A stretch of DNA of 64,000 nt from Anaerolineales bacterium (GCA_020634155.1 JACKCI010000001.1:1-64000); one strand, 5' to 3'; positions 7,407 to 14,907 are shown, numbered from the stretch's first letter. Program-made: numbers and translations. The notes: generated by a model from the letters alone, not told the origin.

Positions 7407-7603
7407 CTGACGCTAAAATATGTCAGTGTATTTTTGTGTCCAATTTTTTGGGTTCACTACATCCTTACTTGGCCAGTGAGATCTGTTCAAGAGTGATTGA
7501 GGAGTATGATGTATCAACAGAACAATGTGAAACCGATATCCTCAATCTCCTTCAACAGTTGCAGGAGCATGATTTGATCCAAGTTGTAGAAGAATCAGGA
7601 TAA

Positions 7604-7846
7604 TTACATCAAAACTGACAAAACAAGGCTGAGAGTATCCGTTTTAAGAGGAGGCTTTCATGTCAAACGAAGACCCTATCCGCTTGATCATCAGTTTCCG
7701 GAAATTCCGGTTATGAGATTCCCCAAAATAATACCCCACCTATTTACGCCATACAGCAATTGACGTAGCGAGGGCGGGTGTCACAACCAGTATTTCTAAA
7801 ATAAGGAAAAAGGGCAGTTGTCCACTGCCCTCTGCCCGCTTGCAAA
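7604..7846. other. gap after the lasso locus with a tiny 18-codon ORF
   Basis: No full gene is visible. An 18-residue frame (ATG 7660, stop 7714-7716; MSNEDPIRLIISFRKFRL) has a very good ribosome site, AGAGGAGG at 7647-7654, 5 bases before its start. It might be the broken start of another cluster gene, for instance the missing exporter, but this cannot be shown. An inverted repeat CCGGAA-A-TTCCGG (7698-7710) lies inside it. The acpP terminator occupies 7806-7831. Confidence 0.35.
7806..7831 (-). terminator. rho-independent terminator of acpP
   Basis: Read on the minus strand, a 7-bp stem GGGCAGT/ACTGCCC (7812-7818 with 7824-7830), loop of five, is followed by a run of T (plus-strand A at 7807-7811). 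It lies 17 bases after the acpP stop codon. Confidence 0.85.
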
Positions 7847-8086
7847 TTAGCCCATTTTTTCGGTGATGAACCGAACAGCCTCACCAACGGTGGTGATCTT
7901 TTGAGCTTCTTCGTCAGAAATCTCGCCGCCGAACTCTTCTTCGAAACGCATAATGAGTTCTACCAAGTCCAACGAGTCTGCTTCGAGATCATCACGAAAG
8001 CTGGCTTCGGGGGTGATTTGGTCTTTTTCCAAACCGAGCAATTCGGCAATAATTCCGACAACTTTATCCTGTGTTGAATCAGGCAT
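7847..8086 (-). CDS. acpP: acyl carrier protein
   Basis: This 79-residue acidic protein carries the growing acyl chain on a phosphopantetheine arm. The attachment motif DSLDLVEL is present, with Ser38 as the modified residue. The four-helix ACP sequence is typical, including DQITPEASFRDDL before the motif and EEFGGEISDEEA after it. Start ATG 8086 is preceded by GGAGGAAT. It is divergent from fni (108 bases between starts) and ends in a terminator, so it is probably monocistronic. Its location near fabD is usual, but the opposite orientation is not. Confidence 0.97.
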   Translation of the reverse strand: MPDSTQDKVVGIIAELLGLEKDQITPEASFRDDLEADSLDLVELIMRFEEEFGGEISDEEAQKITTVGEAVRFITEKMG

Positions 8087-8194
8087 GGGTATTCCTCCAA
8101 CTCATGAACATTAAAACGCAGGCACGCCTTTGTAATGCACCATTTTACATGGCACAATTGTAGCGAACAATATCCAATAAGGGAACACGGATTC

Positions 8195-9232
8195 ATGGCA
8201 AAAGTTACGACCACCGAGCGCCGAAAAGAAGAACACATTCGGATTAACCTTGAAGAGAATGTGCAATTCCCGCGCCTAACAACAGGTTTTGATAATTACC
8301 GCTTCATCCATCAAGCCTTGCCCGAACTTAATCTGGCTGAGGTGGATACGCACGTCACGGTACTCGGTAAAGTGCTTACAACGCCCCTGTTTATCTCCTC
8401 AATGACAGGCGGCACCCCGCTTGCACAGAAAATTAACATCCATCTTGCTGAGGCAGCCCAAGAGCGTGGTTTAGCGATGGGACTAGGCTCACAGCGAGCC
8501 GCTATCGAAGACCCCAGCTTGGTGTCTACCTTTCAGGTGCGCCACGTGGCCCCTGATGTTCTGCTCTTTGCAAACCTAGGGGCGGTGCAATTGAACTATG
8601 GCTATGGGGTTGACCAGTGTCGGCGGGCTGTCGATATGGTTGAAGCGGATGCCCTGATTTTGCACTTTAATGCCCTCCAAGAAGCTGTCCAGCCAGAAGG
8701 GGATGGTAATTTTGCGGGCTTGCTGGATAAGGTTGCCGAAGTCTGCGCCACGGTGGGTGTGCCCGTCATCGCCAAAGAAGTCGGCTGGGGTATCTCTGAA
8801 CAAGCGGCCCGCCAACTTGCAGAAGCTGGCGTATCGGTCATTGATGTGGCCGGAGCAGGTGGTACCTCGTGGAGTGAAGTCGAGTATCATCGTGCGCCGA
8901 CAGTTTTCCATGCCAACATTGCGCGTAGCTTTGCTGATTGGGGTATTCCAACGGCTGAGAGTCTCCAATATGCCCGCCAAGGTGCGCCAAATGTTATGCG
9001 CTTTGCCAGTGGGGGCTTGCGCGATGGCATTGATGTGGCGAAGAGCATCGCGCTAGGGGCGATGCTGGCAGGTATGGCGGGACTATTCTTGCAGGCTGCT
9101 AACCAATCCACCGAGGCGGTCTTAGAGCGCGAGCGCGAAATCACCACCCAACTGCGAATCGCCATGTTTGCCAGTGGAGCAGGTGACCTAGCGTCACTGG
9201 CTCAGACACCATTACTCAGTTGTCGCCAATAA
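8195..9232 (+). CDS. fni: type 2 isopentenyl-diphosphate delta-isomerase (FMN-dependent)
   Basis: This 345-residue cytoplasmic TIM-barrel flavoenzyme interconverts IPP and DMAPP for isoprenoid synthesis. Family segments visible are RRKEEHIRINLEENVQF near the N-terminus, SSMTGGTPLAQKIN, AMGLGSQRAA, the VAGAGGTSWSEVE FMN-phosphate region and FASGGLRDGIDVAKSIALGA. The ATG at 8195 was chosen over an upstream in-frame start at 8135 because AAGGGA lies at 8179-8184 and the family starts here. The 3' end overlaps the convergent lipoprotein gene by 21 bases. Confidence 0.95.
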   Translation: MAKVTTTERRKEEHIRINLEENVQFPRLTTGFDNYRFIHQALPELNLAEVDTHVTVLGKVLTTPLFISSMTGGTPLAQKINIHLAEAAQERGLAMGLGSQRAAIEDPSLVSTFQVRHVAPDVLLFANLGAVQLNYGYGVDQCRRAVDMVEADALILHFNALQEAVQPEGDGNFAGLLDKVAEVCATVGVPVIAKEVGWGISEQAARQLAEAGVSVIDVAGAGGTSWSEVEYHRAPTVFHANIARSFADWGIPTAESLQYARQGAPNVMRFASGGLRDGIDVAKSIALGAMLAGMAGLFLQAANQSTEAVLEREREITTQLRIAMFASGAGDLASLAQTPLLSCRQ

Positions 9233-9688
9233 GTCCTGCACAAGATTTAGGGCATCACCACCTGCCAAGGCTGCCAATACCCCGCGCTCAATAACATCCG
9301 CTGGGGGCTGCGGGCGCGGGTTTTGGCATTCAACATCCCACAACGACACCGCATCTTGTACCGCTAAGGCTGCTTGAAACAATAACTGGGAAATCTCATC
9401 CTCCCCTGTAATGGCACTCGGTGAAAAGGGCATCTCAATGCTAGGTGTGCAGGCAACGGCTTGGCCGGCTTGTAAATCTTGCCAGACACTGACAATTTGC
9501 TCTTGGGTCTGGCGCAAGAGTTCATATTGCACCTCAAGGGCGGCGCGACGGGTGCGGTCTAGTGATGGTGGGGTGGGCGAGGGTAGTGGGGCTTCGGTAT
9601 GCGTTGGAACAGGGGTGTTCTCATCTTGGCTAAGGGTACAGCCAAAGCTACTCAGCACTATCAGCAACAGCAAAATTTTGAGTTTCAT
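9212..9688 (-). CDS. small lipoprotein, function unknown
   Basis: This 158-residue product starts with a lipoprotein signal (MKLKILLLLIVLSSFGC; Cys17 the likely lipidated residue) followed by a Pro/Thr/Ser-rich stretch (about 25-42) and a helical region with many Gln and Glu. No domain is recognised. Its start overlaps the hemW stop in an ATGA arrangement (9685-9688), so it is the last gene of the elp3-TPR-hemW transcription unit. It is probably anchored to the outer face of the membrane. Confidence 0.8.
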   Translation of the reverse strand: MKLKILLLLIVLSSFGCTLSQDENTPVPTHTEAPLPSPTPPSLDRTRRAALEVQYELLRQTQEQIVSVWQDLQAGQAVACTPSIEMPFSPSAITGEDEISQLLFQAALAVQDAVSLWDVECQNPRPQPPADVIERGVLAALAGGDALNLVQDLLATTE

Positions 9689-10845
9689 ACAACCTCGACA
9701 AAGTGTTGGAATACATAATTGCTAATGAGGCGGGCGGATGGGGTAAGTTTGAGGCAGTCATCCTCTAGGCTCAACAACCCGCGTTGGATGAGCCGCTGCA
9801 TATCCTCGCCAAAGCGTGTTTCAAAGCGCTCACCATAACGTGCTGCAAAGGCCTCCAGTGATAGACCCTCTTGTAACAGCCGCAAGCCCATAAAAACCGT
9901 TTCGCCCATGTCGGTAGGGGTGTCAAGTGCCTCGGCTTTAATGGTGGCAGGCGTTTGTGGAAAGGGCAATGATGTGGTGGAGTCATCCTCTAGGCGCTGG
10001 ATATAGACTTCAGGCCGCATAGCGTTGACGGTGCGGGTCTGGTTCACATAGCCATGTGCGCCCGCCCCTAAGCCGAAATAGGGCAGGTTGCGCCAGTATT
10101 GAATGTTGTGCTGGCATTCCTTACCCTCACGGCTCCAATTGCTAATCTCGTATTGAATAAAGCCTGCCTCGGCCAAAAGTGCCGTTGCATCGTCATACAT
10201 ATCCGCCGCTAGGTCTGAATCCGGTAGCGGCAATTCCTGATATTTTACACGGCGGGCTAACTCAGTACCCGCTTCGAGTGATAAGGCATAGAGCGATAGA
10301 TGGTCAGGCGCTAGACTCAGGGCATGGTGCAGGCTGGCTTGCCACATCTCACGGGTTTGGAGTGGCACTCCATAAATCAAATCAAGGCTCAGATTATCAA
10401 AGCCTGCTTGTCGTGCATCGTGTACGGTTTGGGCCACAGCATCCACACCATGCAAGCGCCCAAACATGCTCAATTCGGCAGGGTGCGCTGATTGCATCCC
10501 AATACTGAGGCGATTCACCCCTGCCGCCCGATAGCCCTGTAGCCTGTCTGTATCGACTGTTCCGGGGTTGGCCTCTACCGTGATTTCTAGGGTGGGTGTG
10601 GTCTGAAAATGCCCACGAATAGCCTCCACAATGGCGGCAATCTGGTCAGAGGATAGCAAGCTAGGGGTACCGCCCCCGAAATAGATAGTATGGGCGGGCA
10701 AGTGCGGGGGTAGATAGCGAATCTCTTTGATTAAGGCCGCCACATAACCATCCATGAGGTGTTCATGGTCAGCGTAGGTATTGAAGGCGCAATAGGTACA
10801 ACGCACCCGACAAAAAGGGATATGCAGATAGAGGGCGTAGGTCAT
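9685..10845 (-). CDS. hemW: HemW-like radical SAM protein (haem chaperone family)
   Basis: This 386-residue radical SAM protein is related to oxygen-independent coproporphyrinogen III oxidase. The cluster motif is C12-x3-C16-x2-C19 (FCRVRCTYCAF). The fourth cysteine that marks true HemN is missing, so HemW, a haem-binding protein, is the better call. Other family motifs are YFGGGTPSLL, EANPGTVD, RLSIGMQS and the C-terminal winged-helix HemN_C region. Both ends overlap neighbours by ATGA (10842-10845 and 9685-9688), showing tight translational coupling. Confidence 0.9.
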   Translation of the reverse strand: MTYALYLHIPFCRVRCTYCAFNTYADHEHLMDGYVAALIKEIRYLPPHLPAHTIYFGGGTPSLLSSDQIAAIVEAIRGHFQTTPTLEITVEANPGTVDTDRLQGYRAAGVNRLSIGMQSAHPAELSMFGRLHGVDAVAQTVHDARQAGFDNLSLDLIYGVPLQTREMWQASLHHALSLAPDHLSLYALSLEAGTELARRVKYQELPLPDSDLAADMYDDATALLAEAGFIQYEISNWSREGKECQHNIQYWRNLPYFGLGAGAHGYVNQTRTVNAMRPEVYIQRLEDDSTTSLPFPQTPATIKAEALDTPTDMGETVFMGLRLLQEGLSLEAFAARYGERFETRFGEDMQRLIQRGLLSLEDDCLKLTPSARLISNYVFQHFVEVV

Positions 10846-11378
10846 TTTTCTTTTTGCACCCGTGACAAGAGCTTCTTGGCTTCTTTGTGGCGTTTATCGT
10901 TGCTCTCCGTCGTTTGCAGCACATTATCGAGATCGAGAGCTGCCTTCTTGATGTCCCCGCTCTCGTAATAGACTGCTGCCCGCGTAAAAAAGATTTCAGG
11001 GCGCATGGGGGAGAAGCGTTGGGCGATGGAGAGATGTTGGGCCGCTTCATCATAATGCTGCTGGCGGTAGGCTACCAATCCCTTGGCATAATGAGCCACC
11101 CACTGCCGAGCATCCAATTTGAGGGCCATATCAAGATCGCTAAGAGCGTCATTGTAACGCTTCATCTCGGCCAAAATCAAACCCCGTGTGGCAAATAGCT
11201 CGCCATTGCGTCGATTGATGTGAATAGCTTCATCTAAATCAGCAAGTGCCTCATCTAAACGTCCCTGCTTGAGAAGATCAAGCCCACGCTCTAAGTGGCG
11301 TTCCCAATCGGTCAATGGCCCGCCTGTCGAATAGCGGGGTTTGGGGGCATAGACTGGTTTCTCGCGTCGGCGCAACAT
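10842..11378 (-). CDS. TPR-repeat protein
   Basis: This 178-residue soluble protein has a basic N-terminal tail and about four tetratricopeptide repeats between residues 30 and 165 (for example GLDLLKQGRLDEALADLDEAI and GLILAEMKRYNDALSDLDMAL). TPR proteins act as protein-binding scaffolds; no partner is evident. The start lies two bases after the elp3 stop, and the end overlaps hemW by 4 bases, so it belongs to the elp3 operon. Confidence 0.85.
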   Translation of the reverse strand: MLRRREKPVYAPKPRYSTGGPLTDWERHLERGLDLLKQGRLDEALADLDEAIHINRRNGELFATRGLILAEMKRYNDALSDLDMALKLDARQWVAHYAKGLVAYRQQHYDEAAQHLSIAQRFSPMRPEIFFTRAAVYYESGDIKKAALDLDNVLQTTESNDKRHKEAKKLLSRVQKEK

Positions 11379-11380
11379 CG

Positions 11381-13174
11381 CTATAGTTCCCGAATCTGAT
11401 AGAGGGTGCCATCAACAAAGCCACGTTGACGATAGTAGTCGCGGGTGCCAATCGCTGAAATAACAGCTAGGCGTGGGTAGCCCTGCTCAAGGGCGATGGT
11501 GGCAGCCTCCTCAATCAAACGCTTGCCGAGGCCCGAATGTTGAGCCGTACCCGATACCGACTCGCCGATTTGCAAAGACTGTCCGTAGACATGTATCTCC
11601 CGAATCATAGCGGCCCCTTCTAACTCATCAACCAAGGGTGGCTCGGTGGGCAAGGATAGGCGCAGAAAGCCCGCAATCCATCGCTCCGGTGTGATATATT
11701 GCAAAAAGACTTCCTCGGCGCAACTGGTGGTATAGCGTAGTTGCTCCAAGTGTAGGTCGGTGGTCTTAACCTTACGGGAGCGAATCTCGCGGCTGCGGAT
11801 TTCACCAGAGCGCAAGCCACGCCGCTTGAGTTCTTTATCCACCACTTCACGGAAGTTGGTAAGTTTATTCCCGACTACAATATCGGTTGAGGGAATATCG
11901 CGCACGACGCGGGTCAGGCGACAATACTCAGGGGTCAGGCGGAAGGCTTCGACCAAGACCTCCAACAATTCCTCATGGGTGTAAGGTCGCCACAGGCCCT
12001 GCTCATGCACCTGCATCAACTCGGCGCTTTCAATCAATGAACAGGGGTAGACCTTGAGTTCATCAGGGCAAAAATCGGGGTCGTTGAAGAGACGCTGGTA
12101 GTCTTCAATGTCTAATTCAGGCGAGGAGCCATAGAGGTTAGGCATCCAGTGGGCGTGGATTTTGAAGCCTGCTTGACGCAACAACTGGACGGCCCGTCGG
12201 GTTGCGGCTACATCATGCCCGCGCTTGTTGAGCCTCAAGACCTCATCATTCAAACTCTGGAAGCCAATTTGCACCTTGGTACAGCCCAAACGACGCACCC
12301 GCAGCACTTCCTCCACGCTGATATGGTCGGGGCGGGTCTCAATCACCAAGCCCACTGAGCGACAGACGGCTGTCTCGTTTTCTTGATGGGCCGCCTCTAG
12401 CTCCTCCCATGTGGCAAACTCGGTGATGGGCGTGCGCTCTAAAATACCCGACTGAAGGGCAAAGGCTGCCTCGCGTGAGCGCTGCATTTCATGATGGTAA
12501 ATAGACTGCACAGCTTGATTATAGCTTTGGTCAAGGGTTATACCCTCTAAAATAACATCAGTGGTATTGCGTTGGGGATGGAGTTGAGAATGCTCTAATA
12601 ATGCCGCTTCGACCTCAGCCATGCGGTCAAGGCCCTTACCAAAATCATGTAGGGCGTCAAAGATGCGCTTCACGAACCAAATCTGATAGCTTTCGGGGTA
12701 AAATGACCATGTGCCACCTAAGACGATAATCTCGATTTTGTCGGTGGGGTGTCCGATGTGTTGATAAGCACGCAGGCGGGCATAGGTCTGGAGATAGGGG
12801 TCGAAACTGTTGGCCTCGGCCCGTTGCGCTCCCGGCTCATCCGACAGATAGCTCTTAGGCATCCGTACATCGTTGGGGCAGAAGATACAGGTACCGGGGC
12901 AGGGGAAAGGCTTGGTCAAGACGGTAACGGGTGTCACGCCTGACTGGGTACGCACAGGTTTACGCCGCAAACGGTCAACAATGGCGGGGTCAAAGGATGG
13001 CAAGCCATCGACACCTGCCCATTGGGTGTAGGCGTGAATAAGCTCATCCCGTCGGAATAGACCCGTGCCATCCTTGGGATACCGTTTTAAAATTTTGTCC
13101 AGTCGTGCATTGGGGTCATCAACGACTGCTTGTAAAATCGCCAGTAGTTCGGCGCGATAAGGTTTGAGATTCAT
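11381..13174 (-). CDS. elp3: Elp3-family tRNA uridine-34 modification enzyme (radical SAM + GNAT)
   Basis: This 597-residue enzyme is predicted to add a carboxymethyl-type group to wobble uridine of tRNA, using SAM and acetyl-CoA. The radical SAM cluster motif reads CPGTCIFC, followed by PKSYLSDEPGAQRA. Conserved Elp3 segments GGTWSFYPESYQ and KVQIGFQSLNDEVL follow, and the C-terminal GNAT domain includes SGLGKRLIEEA and RDYYRQRGF. Start ATG 13174 gives the family N-terminus MNLKPYR; a TTG at 13210 would add 12 residues. The start codon shares CATG with that of the divergent Trm9-like gene. Single-subunit Elp3 is known from Chloroflexota such as Dehalococcoides. Confidence 0.92.
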   Translation of the reverse strand: MNLKPYRAELLAILQAVVDDPNARLDKILKRYPKDGTGLFRRDELIHAYTQWAGVDGLPSFDPAIVDRLRRKPVRTQSGVTPVTVLTKPFPCPGTCIFCPNDVRMPKSYLSDEPGAQRAEANSFDPYLQTYARLRAYQHIGHPTDKIEIIVLGGTWSFYPESYQIWFVKRIFDALHDFGKGLDRMAEVEAALLEHSQLHPQRNTTDVILEGITLDQSYNQAVQSIYHHEMQRSREAAFALQSGILERTPITEFATWEELEAAHQENETAVCRSVGLVIETRPDHISVEEVLRVRRLGCTKVQIGFQSLNDEVLRLNKRGHDVAATRRAVQLLRQAGFKIHAHWMPNLYGSSPELDIEDYQRLFNDPDFCPDELKVYPCSLIESAELMQVHEQGLWRPYTHEELLEVLVEAFRLTPEYCRLTRVVRDIPSTDIVVGNKLTNFREVVDKELKRRGLRSGEIRSREIRSRKVKTTDLHLEQLRYTTSCAEEVFLQYITPERWIAGFLRLSLPTEPPLVDELEGAAMIREIHVYGQSLQIGESVSGTAQHSGLGKRLIEEAATIALEQGYPRLAVISAIGTRDYYRQRGFVDGTLYQIREL

Positions 13175-13877
13175 GAATGCTGATACAATCCGTCGCTTAA
13201 ACCAACTCAATCAAACATTTTACAGCATCACCGCCGAGGACTTTGACGAGACCCGTCAACAAGCATGGCCCGGCTGGTTGGAACTGCTGCCCTATCTTAG
13301 CACACCTTTGCGGGTATTGGATGTTGGGTGTGGCAATGGGCGTTTTGGGCGCTTTTTGCTGGAACACCTTGGGGATGCTATTCACTATCACGGCCTCGAT
13401 AGCAACCCTCAATTACTAGATAAAGCGCGTCAAGCTTTGCCCACCACTGTCCAGCTTGACCAATTTGACATCCTCGAAGACTCACTACCTTCTGCCACCT
13501 ATGACCTTGTGGTGCTTTTCGGCGTTATGCACCACATTCCGTCGGCGGTCAATCGCCTAACCGTAATGCAGCACCTGAGCCAATGTGTAGCTGCGGATGG
13601 GCTATTGGCTTTTGCGTGCTGGCGTTTCTACGACTCGCCCCGCCTGCGTCAACGGATTGTGCCTTGGCCCTCTGACCTCGAAGCCGAGCCAAATGATTAC
13701 ATCCTCGACTGGCGACGGGGTACCAATGCCCTGCGCTATTGCCATTATGTAGACGACGCTGAACATGCCGTACTGGTTGCTGCAACAGGCCTGACCGAAA
13801 TCAAGACTTATCCTGCTGACCAACTCAACCGCTATAGTATTTTGCACTCAGTCCAGCAGGCCAAGGACAGAGGCTAA
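13173..13877 (+). CDS. class I SAM methyltransferase, Trm9/ALKBH8-like
   Basis: This 234-residue methyltransferase has motif I VLDVGCGNGRFGRFL (about residues 46-60) and a GVMHHIPS post-motif II segment. The N-terminal stretch AEDFDETRQQAWPGW resembles the conserved F-x-x-TR-x-x-x-WP region of Trm9/ALKBH8 tRNA wobble-uridine methyltransferases, which esterify the cm5U made by Elp3. Its start codon overlaps that of divergent elp3, which strengthens the link. ATG 13173 is preferred to an upstream TTG at 13164; AAGG precedes it inside elp3. The exact substrate is inferred. The 3' end overlaps the next convergent gene by 30 bases. Confidence 0.8.
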   Translation: MNADTIRRLNQLNQTFYSITAEDFDETRQQAWPGWLELLPYLSTPLRVLDVGCGNGRFGRFLLEHLGDAIHYHGLDSNPQLLDKARQALPTTVQLDQFDILEDSLPSATYDLVVLFGVMHHIPSAVNRLTVMQHLSQCVAADGLLAFACWRFYDSPRLRQRIVPWPSDLEAEPNDYILDWRRGTNALRYCHYVDDAEHAVLVAATGLTEIKTYPADQLNRYSILHSVQQAKDRG

Positions 13878-14144
13878 AGTTAAAGCTACTAGCAGGCTGA
13901 CAATCAACAATACCCACGCCACCAGCCGTCCGGTGTCAGCACCTGAAAACATGTTGACTTTTTGTTCGCGGATAATGTTGCCCAGTAGGTCAACCCGCAA
14001 ATCCAAAATATCGCGCTCGCGTTCAAGACGCACCCCATAGAGGGGTTTGCTCGTTATCCGCCAACCTTCAGCGACAAGTTGCTCTACTTCAGGGCGGAGC
14101 AAGTCCTCAGCTTCATCGGGGGTGATAATTTGTTCTTCGTTCAT
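13848..14144 (-). CDS. small membrane-anchored protein, unknown
   Basis: This 98-residue protein begins MNEEQIITPDEAEDLL. It has an acidic/basic soluble part with duplicated R-E-R and D-L motifs, then one or two C-terminal membrane helices (about 71-96, rich in Leu, Val, Ala). A strong AGGAGG lies just before ATG 14144. No family is recognised. It overlaps the end of the Trm9-like gene by 30 bases on the opposite strand. Confidence 0.75.
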   Translation of the reverse strand: MNEEQIITPDEAEDLLRPEVEQLVAEGWRITSKPLYGVRLERERDILDLRVDLLGNIIREQKVNMFSGADTGRLVAWVLLIVSLLVALTLASVLGLLD

Positions 14145-14193
14145 TGGGTGTCCTCCTTTCCAATAGGCATTCTATCATGGTAAGCTAGAGAAT

Positions 14194-14799
14194 ATGAGCG
14201 ACGATTCGATTTCCCTAGGTACCGACCAAGACCGACCTGCCCGCGCTGATGCCCTTCAGAACCGTGCGGAGATATTACGGGTTGCCGCCCGCTTGTTTGA
14301 TGAACAAGGGGTCGAGCATGTATCCATGTCACAGATTGGACGAGAAGCCGATGTTGGGAAGGGAACCCTGTATCGCCATTTTCGCAACAAGGCCGACCTC
14401 TGTCATGCCCTGTTGGATAGCGAACAACGCGCTTTGCAAGAACGCACCTTTAGCCATCTTCGTACCTCTCAAGAAAGCCCCTGTGAACAGTTGCTATGGT
14501 TCTTAGAGGAACTATTGGCCTTCACAGGCAAATATATTGATCTGTTGGTTGAGGCTACCCAAGAGCGCTTTGGAACCGCCGAGCTAACCTTTAGCCACCC
14601 TGCTCATCATTGGCAGCGTCTCACGATTGCGGGGCTATTGCGCCAAACTGATTTCCAAGGGGATAGCGACTATATGGCAGATGTCTTCTATGCCTTGCTT
14701 GACCCCCGCCTCTATCATTTTCAGCGCACCGTGCGCGGCTATGATCATCAGCGCATTGTAACGGGCTTCCTTGATGTGATGCGCCGCATTCTCTTCTAG
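14194..14799 (+). CDS. TetR-family transcriptional repressor
   Basis: This 201-residue protein has a standard TetR N-terminal helix-turn-helix (about 24-70): RAEILRVAARLFDEQG, VSMSQIGREADVGKGTLYRHF, NKADLCHALL. The C-terminal ligand-binding half is all helical and unassigned. The gene is followed by yceI, whose promoter region contains two palindromes (14833-14846 and 14868-14881) that would suit a TetR dimer, so it probably controls that gene and perhaps itself. Start ATG 14194 has only a weak ribosome site. Confidence 0.92.
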   Translation: MSDDSISLGTDQDRPARADALQNRAEILRVAARLFDEQGVEHVSMSQIGREADVGKGTLYRHFRNKADLCHALLDSEQRALQERTFSHLRTSQESPCEQLLWFLEELLAFTGKYIDLLVEATQERFGTAELTFSHPAHHWQRLTIAGLLRQTDFQGDSDYMADVFYALLDPRLYHFQRTVRGYDHQRIVTGFLDVMRRILF

Positions 14800-14824
14800 C
14801 TCTCTCCTTCTAATGCAACTCTAA

Positions 14825-14854
14825 TTGACAAACGGACGCTAGTCCGATTATCCT
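14825..14854 (+). promoter_or_regulatory. predicted promoter of yceI
   Basis: TTGACA (14825-14830) is a perfect -35 box and TATCCT (14849-14854) a plausible -10 box, 18 bases apart. A palindrome fills the spacer, so a bound repressor would block RNA polymerase. Confidence 0.6.
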
Positions 14855-14881
14855 ATATACAGATAAACGGACTGAAGTCCA
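14833..14881. promoter_or_regulatory. tandem palindromic operator upstream of yceI (probable TetR site)
   Basis: Two inverted repeats share the half-site CGGAC/GTCC: CGGACGCTAGTCCG (14833-14846, perfect) and CGGACTGAAGTCCA (14868-14881, last pair mismatched). Their centres are 35 bases apart. One lies between -35 and -10 and the other around the transcription start, the classic arrangement for repression by the adjacent TetR protein. Binding is inferred. Confidence 0.6.
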
Positions 14882-14907
14882 CTTACCATATCACTAGGGA
14901 GATATAC

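Larger units (their letters stand above)
6215..7461 (+). mobile_element. IS3-family insertion sequence, copy 2 (1247 bp)
   Basis: This is the same element as at 3565-4811 but in the opposite orientation, with ends TGTAGTGAACCC and GGGTTCACTACA. The 3-bp target duplication TCC is present at 6212-6214 and 7462-7464. Separate target duplications at the two copies show independent insertions rather than movement as a composite transposon. It interrupts the lasso B1 gene. No degradation is visible and the transposase frames are intact, so the event appears recent. Confidence 0.96.
6066..7603 (+). pseudogene. PqqD-like lasso peptide B1 (leader recognition) protein, split by IS copy 2
   Basis: B1 proteins bind the precursor leader and present it to B2. 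The 5' part starts at ATG 6066 behind GGAGAAGGA (6052-6060) and reads through TYFSLNSVGAFVWSIIQTP, a typical PqqD segment, before IS copy 2 begins at 6215. As it stands this frame stops inside the element at 6228-6230 (54 residues). The 3' part resumes after the element with ASEICSRVIEEYDVS and ends at 7603. Removing the element and one TCC target copy joins 149 and 139 bases into exactly 96 codons (95 residues), a normal B1 length. The 3' half also sits in a chimeric open frame starting in the element (7385-7603). Confidence 0.9.

Noticed and set aside
3565..7461. The two IS copies as one composite transposon carrying the precursor and kinase
   Set aside because: Each copy has its own 3-bp target duplication (GTT and TCC), and the outer flanks do not match, so they are separate insertions.
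9685..10845. Oxygen-independent coproporphyrinogen oxidase HemN
   Set aside because: The fourth Cys after C-x3-C-x2-C and the HemN N-terminal extension are missing, so HemW is the better call.
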